A stretch of DNA of 13,138 nt from contig CAJNDS010002594.1 of the NCBI GenBank assembly GCA_905221605.1, positions 336,798 through 349,935 on the forward strand, in the 5' to 3' direction. The notes under the pieces are model-generated. The model was not told where the DNA came from. It saw only the letters and a list, made by a program, of their open reading frames with translations, and did not search any database. Numbering within the stretch: position 1 is the stretch's first letter; each line of letters starts with the position of its first letter. Positions 6,955 through 13,138 of this stretch are shown one piece after another. Source of the stretch: Symbiodinium natans. Taxonomy: Eukaryota > Sar > Dinophyceae > Suessiales > Symbiodiniaceae. The position numbers and the translations under genes are program-made.

Positions 6955-8516
6955 ATGCTGAGTTTCAAGGACAACACGGAGTTCACTGACCAGGGGATGT
7001 GTGGCCTGACATCGTTTCAGGGCGAACCACACCCCATGTACTGCAGTGCATCGCAAACATTCAGATGCGGCGCGCTCGCCCGTCCACTTGGGGCGATTCA
7101 AGCGCTGCAATCAAAGTCGTGTCTGAAATCATGTGCTCATTTTGACAGCTTCTCAAGGTGAGCTCCTGGCCAGTGCCACGGATGCACTTGAGAAATGGCA
7201 TCTTTTCTCAATTGATGTTGATGCCGTCTGCCTTTGTCGACCTCAGGCTTGCCTGCCACTCTACTTGAGCTCATCATTAATGTTGATGCGAACCCGCGTT
7301 TGTCGGACCGAATGCTGGAAGCGTGCGGTGCCCAGCTTATCGTTGATCTCAAGTCTGCGGGCGTACCTGGCACGCCAATACCCGGCCCAGATCAATGCTC
7401 GGACCGCTACCTTACCTTGTGTAATGTTTGGTTGGGTGTGTTTTTCTCACGGGCTTCCGTGAGCTCAAGTCTTTCTAGTCTTCGGGGCCCGCTTGTCGTT
7501 TTTCCCGTCGCCCATGTTGGAGCCCATGTATGTTTAGGTGTCAAATGCGCAGAGTCGCATCTACCACCGGGAGGCAGCGCCGCCACACGAACGAGGTCTA
7601 CGACCATGTTGCCATGTTGTAGCAACTATCGCAGCCCCAAAACGACGCGCCCTGGACACCGCAACGAAGACCAAGTGGAGAAGCTGCCGAGTTTCGGGAG
7701 TTCAGGATCCTGAGAATGATCGATCTTGGCACTTGGGTGCATCTTGTTGTGCATCCCTTGCCTCAGAATGAATCTCAAAGGTCCAGCTGCCCGTGATTCA
7801 CAAGCTTGGGGCCCTCCTTACAGCACCATCAACCCCGCATAGCTTCGGCAATCATTGACATTGAGGATTCTCTGTGAGATGCGAGATTTTTGCACCAAGC
7901 ACGGACACATACAACATATGCACGTTCTCAATCAACCGCTGGGGTCAGGGACAGAAGTAGCTGATGCTTTTGCCTCTTCGCTTGTTTGCGAAGGAGTGCT
8001 GTAGCGGACAGCAGACTCGAGTAAGAATGCAGTGCAAAAGCGGGTTCCGCAAGAGGTCGAAGCGTGGCTGCTGACCATCCTGGCACGCTTTCGTTTGGGA
8101 AATTTTGGGAATAGCTTGAGGTGAGCTCTCAACGAACTTGCAACTTTGTTCTGCCGCCTCGTGAGTTTGGATTCACAACACCGGAAACAGGCCCTTCAAG
8201 CCTTAGAATTCTGAGATCCCAGATTGTTTCGCCTAGGACGGAGTCTAGGTATCTGACCCATGTTGACGCTTTCTGAGATTTTTGCCACGCATGGCCTGTA
8301 CCCCACATGTTTTGTGGCGGCTGACGACGGCTTAGTGAGTTCATTGAGCATCTATGGCGACCCCCATGTCCTATGCTGGTGATTCCCCTAGTGGGCTGAG
8401 CCAGTTTATTCCTGCGGTCAAACCTCACTTAGCCGCGCGCTGCACAGGGCAGAGCTGAGTTGCCCTTGTCATCTTTTAATTATCGTAGGCCGCTATGAGC
8501 TTTATCGATGGTATGA
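6955..8516. other. No supportable gene; isolated splice-like sites
   Basis: The + frame 6955-7161 ends at CAAG/GTGAGC (7157/7158), a good 5' splice site match. A pyrimidine-rich acceptor-like CCTCAG ends at 7246, but joining them does not keep an open frame. The + frame 7234-7713 starts with a natural-looking stretch (LPATLLELIINVDANPRLSD) and then loses character. On minus, ACAAG/GTAAGG near 7415-7418 is an equally good donor. Minus frames 8428-8129 and 8132-7932 show no motif. The splice-like sites contradict one another in strand, so I call no gene. Confidence 0.4.
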
Positions 8517-8651
8517 TTTGCATCGGGGTGTGCGACGTATGACCATCATGAGTTTCGCAAAACCAACAAATTGCAGCAGTTTGCCGCAAAGGCCGCCGGA
8601 GTGCCCCTAAAAACTGCTCGAGTGTACTTATTCGGCTGCCTGCCTGTCTGA
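8517..8651 (+). CDS. Very short open frame, 44 residues, possible exon
   Basis: Between a TGA at 8514-8516 and a TGA at 8649-8651 the + strand reads a basic, Ala/Gln-rich stretch (FRKTNKLQQFAAKAAGVPLK). The length is well within chance. It is listed only because the composition resembles a helical exon and no competing frame is better here. Confidence 0.12.
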   Translation, partial: FASGCATYDHHEFRKTNKLQQFAAKAAGVPLKTARVYLFGCLPV

Positions 8652-9273
8652 GTTAAATCTCACGGCTGCAAAAGCTCGGCAGTGCATTGCCCTGGCTGCT
8701 TTAAAGCTCGAAAAGGGGTTGGAACTTGTGTTGAGATTTTGGTTGTTTCTTGTCAGCGTTCTCCTGGCTCTATAGTTGGCTCTCCTCCTTTCATCCGTCA
8801 CTTCCCCCTCTTGAGCCTGCCATTCTCTTCGCGTTTGTCAGCGCTGAACGGGCACTTTGCACTCCGGCAGTTTGGCTCCCGGTCGGGTTGTCGTTTTTGG
8901 TGTTGTGTTGCTTGTTTTGACGGCCGAGAGGGCTTTTCGGGACCCGATGGAAACCGTGAAGAGTTTCAATTGTGGGAAACCGAAGCTCTAGGCTTACTAG
9001 GAGCTGGTGCCTCTGCTCATGTTGTGCCCAGCAGCAATGCAGTATGGAGATTCAATTGTGGGAGGTTCCGGTCAGCTTTGCGGTTCTGGGCCTCAGCCTC
9101 AGCTGAGGTTTGCTGACTGGTTGGGCAAATCGGGCTCTGGCTTGCAAAAGCTGCCTGGCCCACATAAGCCGAACATAAGCCACCACGCCGTAGTTCAAGT
9201 ACCAAGGCTTGTCTTGTTTATGGCACACAAGAGCAAAGGATCAACGTTGCAGTTGCGATGCTTTCTTTGCAAG
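8652..9273. other. No supportable gene; short diverged direct repeat
   Basis: The + frame 8682-9116 (144 codons) has Cys/Phe/Ser-rich composition without a motif. It crosses a 17-base direct repeat whose copies (8961-8977 and 9047-9063) are out of frame with each other, which argues against coding. A perfect 12-bp palindrome, cctcagctgagg, lies at 9097-9108. The end, ctttctttgcaag (9261-9273), resembles a 3' splice site for the next feature. Confidence 0.4.
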
Positions 9274-9430
9274 GCTGTACCTCATCAGCAACAGCAGCAA
9301 GTACACCCATAACGGCTTGAAGCAGCTTTGCGCTGCATTGCCCAGCATGAAGGAGCTAAGGCTGCTCGGAAAAGTCAGCGCCTACTTTGCTTTAGCTAGT
9401 AGTCTTCCGAGGGTCGCCGTGGTTGCGTAA
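9274..9430 (+). CDS. Orphan leucine-rich repeat exon (RNase-inhibitor type), partial
   Basis: The frame open from 9209 to the TAA at 9428-9430 contains, after an acceptor-like TTTGCAAG at 9273, one repeat: LYLISN, a short insert, then GLKQLCAALPSMKELRLLG. This fits the LxLxxN...GLxxLxxaLpxxxxLxL pattern of ribonuclease-inhibitor-type leucine-rich repeats, protein-binding modules of about 28 residues. Only one repeat is visible, with a two-residue insert after the Asn. The following residues (KVSAYFALASSLPRVAVVA) no longer fit, so the exon probably ends near 9371 or the gene is decayed. No second repeat is found upstream or downstream. The family call rests on motif recognition. The gene could be a long intron-split protein or a pseudogene. 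Confidence 0.42.
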
Positions 9431-9450
9431 CGTTGGATGCTGATTAGTGC

Positions 9451-9605
9451 GACCCCCACCCCCCCCCCCTCCCCGCCCAAAAAATGAAACAAGAAACAAA
9501 ATGATCCCCCCCCCCCCCTCGCCCCCACCCCATAGTGCGGCGGGGGGGGGGGGGGGGGGGGCGGAGGGGCAATTTGGGGGCGGTGGTGGGGTGAGGGGGG
9601 GGGTC
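9451..9605. repeat. GC foldback: paired C-runs then G-runs with long homopolymers
   Basis: An outer left arm (9451-9483, gaccccc...gcccaaa) is matched in reverse complement by an outer right arm (9572-9605, attt...gggtc). Between them lie a C-rich block with a 13-C run (9506-9518) and a G-rich block with a 20-G run (9542-9561). The whole could form a nested hairpin, a G-quadruplex or an i-motif. Proline- or glycine-repeat frames across it on both strands are artefacts of the homopolymers. Run lengths may be inaccurate, and an assembly or sequencing artefact is possible. Confidence 0.85.
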
Positions 9606-9619
9606 TGGCTTTGTATGCT

Positions 9620-9760
9620 TTCAAGAGGGATGAGTTTCGATGAGTTTAAAAGGGATCCATACGATTTCAACAGTGATGATTTTTTAGGATTCTAAAAAGT
9701 GATGAGTTTATATGATGTTAATAGGATTTTAAAAGTGCTGAGTTTAAGTGAACTTAAAGG
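9620..9760. repeat. AT-rich degenerate repeat, GTGATGAGTTTA...TTTTAAA units
   Basis: Units starting near 9627, 9672, 9698 and 9733 share the plan (g)gtgatgagttt followed by taggattttaaa or a variant. Unit lengths vary from about 26 to 45 bases and divergence is high. The block abuts the GC foldback and differs sharply in composition from it and from the GC-richer sequence after 9760. Confidence 0.5.
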
Positions 9761-9970
9761 GAAGCCTCGCCGAAATTTCGCGCGAGTTCTTTTTCAAACT
9801 TCGGGGGTTCGTCTCGTCAAATTGATCCCGCTGAATTTGTTCTCACAATTCCGGGGGACCGCACTAAGCAGGAAGCAACATTGTCAAGCTGGTGCCCGAC
9901 TACAAAATGTCACAAATCACAACGTGTGAATCAGGGTGTGCGCTCAAGAGCAGAGGTTGGTCACTGCGTG

Positions 9971-10399
9971 TCATTCTGCATCACTACAACTACCACTAGA
10001 AGGAATGTCAGCTGTCGAAAGTGTTGGCTTGGCGTGCAGTGCACCTTGGTTTCCAAGGCTTGAGTTCCAGTCCAGCGAGGCCGATCCTGATCTCGGCAGC
10101 CAGTTTGTGGTGTCTCCAGACAATTCAATCACTTTCATGGGCAGTGGAAGCTCGGCGTAGAAGCAGCTCGGTGATGCAAGTTGCATTCCAGCTGGTCAGC
10201 CTTCGTCCTCGCGAAGAACACCGATTGCCCAAAGAGGCATTGGTCCTTTGCTTCCATTGCCAGCAACAGTGGCAGTAAGCATTGGGCCGCAGTTGCGCCT
10301 GCGCACGAGCTGCTCTCTGCATGGTTTGTAACAGCTGGCAAGCGGAGCTGTCTTGCCCGCAGAATTCCTTTGTGGCATGCGGATACGCCGATGCGGCAA
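9971..10399 (-). pseudogene. Minus frame split by one TGA; faint transposase-like stretch
   Basis: Read from 10399, the frame is open to a TGA at 10198-10196 and then in the same phase to 9971. The first part contains NCGPMLTATVAGNGSKGPMP followed by LWAIGV. This faintly resembles the 'vt...a..nG..lP.lvi' strand region of pogo/DDE_1-type transposases, but I see no catalytic Asp motif. The second part includes MKVIELSGDTTNWLPRSGSA. A donor-like CCAAG/GTGCAC near 10050 would end an exon. It may be a decayed element or an exon set with the TGA in an intron. Overlapping + frames (9936-10160, 10181-10519) compete. Confidence 0.18.
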
Positions 10400-10477
10400 G
10401 ATGTGTTCAGATGTCTAACAGGTGGTGGGTTGATGCGGCTAGTCATCTTCACATACGCGCGTCGGCATATGTGTTCT

Positions 10478-11040
10478 TCAGGCTGTACTCACATACCAAC
10501 GCTGCTTGTTCTCCCATGATCCCAATGCGCATCCCCAGTATACGTCTGTGTACAACTGCTTTGACCGTTCGTCAAGTTCGATCTCGTACGGCCAAAGCTG
10601 CCTGGAGAAGTCGAACTTGGTGCGCCAGTTGCTGCGTTTCGAGACCAAACGTGCCGTCAGCACAGAGCCAGTGCTTTCTCCCCCACCGGCAGCAGTCCTG
10701 CTCCAACCGCCAAAGGTCTGCAGCTGGAGTCTCTCCGCTCGGAAACTGTCCAGAGGCAGACGTGCCAGCACATGCTTCCGGAGTACAACTGGTTTGGCTC
10801 AGCATCCACCACGCTGGCAGGTTGCGCCATGGCCGGGGCTTCGATCTTAGATCGAAGCTTGATTTGATCCGATGATGCTGTTGTGTCTCCTGCTTCAACA
10901 CAGGTCATGTCGAATGGTGCACTGCCATGATATGCCGAGTGAGATAACGCATCACTAGCACTCAGGCTGCTGAGCACCATTGGCGAAGGTGCCGAGGCAA
11001 AGTTTCCGTAAATGTAACCGTGGATGATGGAGGCCAAGGA
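10478..11040 (-). CDS. Minus-strand coding-like tract in shifting frames, unknown
   Basis: From 11037 a frame reads a Ser/Ala-rich stretch (ASAPSPMVLSSLSASDALSH) to 10657. A second frame (10771-10478) ends with an aromatic, charged stretch (for example DFSRQLWPYEIELDERSKQL). It reaches donor-like sites at 10496 (GTATGT) and 10492 (GTGAGT). All three minus frames stay open through 10660-10770, so the switch point cannot be placed; an intron or an indel is needed. The + frame 10282-10875 (197 codons) overlaps. No domain is recognised. A 21-bp palindrome (10838-10858) lies inside the first frame. Confidence 0.18.
10838..10858. repeat. Perfect palindrome, 10-bp arms, 1-base centre
   Basis: gcttcgatct is followed by t and then agatcgaagc. 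Symmetry breaks on both sides, so the element is exactly 21 bp. It could bind a dimeric protein or simply be chance; no neighbouring promoter is visible. Confidence 0.8.
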
Positions 11041-11216
11041 CCATAAGTACCAGAGACCGACGGATAGGAATCGGAGAGGGCTAGGACATCAGAGTTTCCA
11101 GCTTCCAGCCTCAAGACATGTCGAGACACAGCTTGTTCTGTCCATGGCAACCAGCCAGTGGCTGAACATATAAGACTTGTTAACTAAACGTTTGAAAACA
11201 AAGTACTCAAGCGATT

Positions 11217-11512
11217 CTATTCAAGCTTAAGCCTTGTCGTCCCGAGTAGAACATGCACAGTACCTTTCAGAGCATGCCGTGCCAGATCACCGAGAGTGTG
11301 TAGGTGCGTTGTTGGTTCTGCCTGAGTTCCCAGGGCGAAGGAGTGTGCAAACAAATGCAGCAGGGTAGACATAAGCGGGGGAGCAAGGCAGACAAAAACA
11401 GGGAGATTCCCAGCGATGAAGCCAAGCATCTCCCAAGCAATCCCAAACATGAAGCAAGCAGACTTGCTAGTCCCTTCAGCCCCACTCTTTTTGCTACCAG
11501 TACCAGAATCTT
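11217..11512 (-). CDS. Weak candidate: hydrophobic minus-strand exon
   Basis: After the minus-strand pyrimidine tract at 11575-11516 and an acceptor-like CCAAG at 11513, one minus frame reads a hydrophobic segment (MFGIAWEMLGFIAGNLPVFV), likely membrane-spanning, then LMSTLLHLFAHSFALG. It continues to a donor-like GAAAG/GTACTG before the stop at 11217. A second minus frame over the same bases is also Leu-rich and hydrophobic, so the frame is uncertain. No family is recognised. Confidence 0.15.
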
Positions 11513-11515
11513 GGC

Positions 11516-11575
11516 CAAAGAAAGAAGGACAGAAGAGGAAGGAAAGAGCAAAAAGGAAGAAGCAGCAGGAGGGAG
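11516..11575. other. 60-bp purine tract on + (pyrimidine tract on -)
   Basis: The + strand here is almost all A and G with only a few C. On minus it is a polypyrimidine tract ending next to CCAAG at 11513, consistent with an intron 3' end on minus. It could also form triplex DNA. It is the reason the + frames here (11304-11642, 11416-11661) appear Lys/Glu/Arg-rich, so I discount them. Confidence 0.6.
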
Positions 11576-11811
11576 CGCACCGACCCAAACGAGCAGGCCT
11601 TCAAGTCTGGCGACGTCTCGCGGGCAAAGGCAACCCTTGTGAGATCGAGGGGACAGGCTAGGACTTGGCTAAGAGGATTAGACCCAAAACTGGTGCAGCG
11701 CAGAGCTTGAGACTGCAAGGCTGTCGCAGAATCGCGCACTTGGCATCCATGGGAGTCATCGGAGAGATGCTTGCCTGGGTCAGGAGCTCTTGGCTGATGC
11801 TGCTGACTCAG

Positions 11812-12348
11812 CTACCTTTGACGAGCGGAAGGCCATCCAAGAACGTTGAGGGATTTGAAGTTGAGTTGGTAGGAGACACCTAGGGTCTCACTTAGGCGTG
11901 AATCACGCATCATCGTCGAGATAGCAGGCAGCACTTGCAAATCGAAACTAGAACCCCTGCAGTCCAGAAGGTTTCTTGAAAAACTAATCTCGCAGTCTGC
12001 ACCAACGGCAGACGCAAGAACATCTGCCGTCAGGATTAAGGATGGATGACATCCAGATTTCATAGTGAATCTGGGCATGAACAAGTTATATCTTACCTAG
12101 TGTTCTCGGTGAATGCACAACGCGTTCCCAGTAAAGGGTCACCCGTTCTGCAGACAGGCCTTCTCCTGCTCGCTGGGTATTGCTGCGCTGTATCGAGCTT
12201 TGGCCTATGCATATTGCTCTCATGTGCACAAGGACCAACGTCATGTTACGCCATTCGCAGGCATTGACGTATGCAAGCAATGTTGTGTGAAGCAGTCCTT
12301 CCGTCGAGAGAATTACAGTTGCACAATCATCAATGAAGTGGATTCCAG
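11812..12348 (-). CDS. Candidate two-exon minus-strand gene fragment, unknown
   Basis: The minus strand carries ctgcttttttggcag, a very good 3' splice site, ending at 12349. A 252-base exon follows (12348-12097) that encodes 83 complete residues, beginning GIHFIDDCATVILSTEGLLH, and ends at CTAG/GTAAGA. Unspliced, the frame stops three codons later. Removing 73 bases (12096-12024, ending GACGGCAG) joins phase 1 to phase 1. It opens a further 69 residues (with EISFSRNLLDCRGSSFDLQV) to the stop at 11812. No + frame is as long here. The gene must begin further right, beyond 12349. I recognise no domain. The sites and phase are seen; the splicing is inferred. Confidence 0.32.
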
Positions 12349-12761
12349 CTGCCAAAAAAGCAGTGTTTTAAAGTGGTCGCTAATGCCTTAGAGGCATGTT
12401 TCGTAGGGCCTGGTTCGTAAAACTTGTTTGGGCTCGAGAATGGGCCCGTAGATACCTCTTTGAAAGTCCGTAGTTACCGCATGACCAGCACAAATTCCAG
12501 AATAAAGTCAGCAACAAATTTGTTTTGATGTTGCAACTTTTGCGTTGGTAAGTTTTTCAGTTTGAAGATCTTCCGACTGTGTGTGCTGAATTGAGACCAT
12601 GTGGCGATCTGCTGGTTCGGGTGGTGTCGACAAAGTGTCCGCAAAGACTCCGTTTTGAACTGTTTGTGTGGTAGTTGGCTCGGTTTCGAAGTGCTGTGCT
12701 TTTTTTCTGTATTTGATTTTGCACAAGAAGTGAAGATGTTTTGGTGGCATGTGATGTGCAG
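12349..12761. other. No supportable gene; T-rich stretch on +
   Basis: From about 12520 the + strand is T-rich, including ctttttttctgtatttgattttgc at 12699-12722. The matching minus frames (12941-12474 and shorter ones) are Lys/Ser/Thr/His-rich, as expected from antisense of T-rich sequence, so I discount them. The T-rich run followed by GATGTGCAG at 12761 looks like an intron 3' end on +. Confidence 0.45.
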
Positions 12762-12846
12762 GCTGCAGTTGAAGATTGTATCAAACGATGCTCTGGAAAT
12801 TGATCGCTTTGTTTTGAAACCAAACGGTTCTCTTGAGGTTTCATGA
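12762..12846 (+). CDS. Short terminal-exon-like fragment, 27 residues
   Basis: After the T-rich stretch and GTGCAG at 12761 the + frame reads LQLKIVSNDALEIDRFVLKP and a few more residues to a TGA at 12844-12846. The composition is that of a folded beta-rich segment. The length is far too short for statistical support. If real, the gene would lie to the left on +, which conflicts with the minus-strand candidate ending at 12348 unless they are convergent or nested. Confidence 0.17.
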
Positions 12847-12979
12847 GTTTGCTTGCGGAGATGCGGACTCATGTCCGTACTTCTCGTGGATCGCACCCTT
12901 GCGCATGCTTGAGTGGCAAACTGGTGAATGCCGGTTGTCATTCAGGACGATCGTATCATGAGGCCATCGTCACGGCTGA

Positions 12980-13138
12980 GTTTGTACTGCTGCGCGGATG
13001 AACGCCACGCTTACGTGCATGCCTCTTGCAAGGCGACTTAACCAGATTGGCTTGCGCTTCTTGCACCTTGTCTGCAATCATGATCTAGGTCTGTTTGGCA
13101 ATGAAGCCGCGCATGCCTTCATTCTAAATCGCAATCTT
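12980..13138 (+). CDS. Open frame running off the right edge; very weak RNase H-like motif
   Basis: After a TGA at 12977-12979 the frame stays open for 53 codons to the end of the window, with an ATG at 12998. It includes LNQIGLRFLHLVCNHDLGLF followed by GNEAAHAF. The H-(x)-G-(x)-GNE-A arrangement recalls the last conserved block of ribonuclease H domains in non-LTR retrotransposons (H.G..GNE.AD). Here there is one extra residue between His and Asn, and His replaces the usual Asp. More sequence to the right is needed to judge it. Confidence 0.17.

Noticed and set aside
7158-7246. Intron between CAAG/GTGAGC and CCTCAG on +
   Set aside because: Both sites are good, but every phase combination meets a stop within a few codons.
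8812-8833. cttgagcc... resembling the reverse complement of the dinoflagellate spliced leader
   Set aside because: Only the first eight bases and a few scattered positions agree; there is no leader copy.
9382-9695. Proline- and glycine-repeat frames on both strands (about 80-92 codons)
   Set aside because: They arise entirely from the C and G homopolymer runs of the foldback.
9827-9838. cccgctgaattt, identical to the 12 bases at the start of large-subunit rRNA
   Set aside because: The flanks do not match rRNA on either side, so it is a chance 12-mer.
11304-11661. Lys/Glu-rich + frames resembling a charged nuclear protein
   Set aside because: The charge comes from the purine tract at 11516-11575, which is better explained as a minus-strand polypyrimidine tract.
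12474-12941. 155-codon minus frame
   Set aside because: It is largely antisense of a T-rich + strand stretch, with biased Lys/Ser/Thr/His composition and no motif.
1-13138. Bacterial operon, phage, plasmid, CRISPR array, tRNA or rRNA
   Set aside because: There are no adjacent long frames with ribosome-binding sites, no spaced identical repeats, and no tRNA box pair or rRNA core was seen.

Overview
No gene in this window can be identified with confidence. By eye it is close to half G+C, with stops spread through all six frames. No frame exceeds about 200 codons, and there are no ribosome-binding sites, operons, tRNAs, rRNAs or CRISPR repeats. This fits a gene-poor, intron-rich eukaryotic nuclear genome better than a prokaryote. 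A dinoflagellate (Symbiodiniaceae-like) is my best guess. The reasons are mid GC, low ORF density, a degenerate CCCTAAA/AACCCT-type tract, short minisatellites, possible short introns, and one fragment that reads as a ribonuclease-inhibitor-type leucine-rich repeat. This is an inference; another large-genome protist is possible.

Layout. Positions 1-520 hold an open + strand frame broken by one TGA. Positions 661-1030 are a C/A-rich telomere-like tract. Positions 1401-1664 hold a possible two-exon helical fragment on +. Positions 1901-1970 are a clean 10-bp x 7 minisatellite. Positions 2637-3869 contain the two longest open frames (182 and 199 codons) plus overlapping antisense frames, none recognisable. 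Positions 4052-6091 are the densest set of exon-like frames on +, including two short ATGGCG-initiated ones. Positions 6092-8516 hold almost nothing.

The most distinctive part is 9274-9871: an orphan leucine-rich-repeat exon, then an approximately 155-bp C-run/G-run foldback, then an AT-rich degenerate repeat. From about 9971 to 12348 the better frames lie on the minus strand, including a pair (12348-12097 and 12023-11812) that joins in phase across a 73-base candidate intron. The right edge holds two small + strand fragments, one with a very weak RNase H-like motif.

Nearly all coding calls are low confidence. In sequence of this composition, frames of 40-100 codons arise often by chance, and many stretches look protein-like when read leniently. 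No new biological system is demonstrated. The repeats and the foldback are direct observations; the exons are hypotheses for transcript mapping or profile searches.
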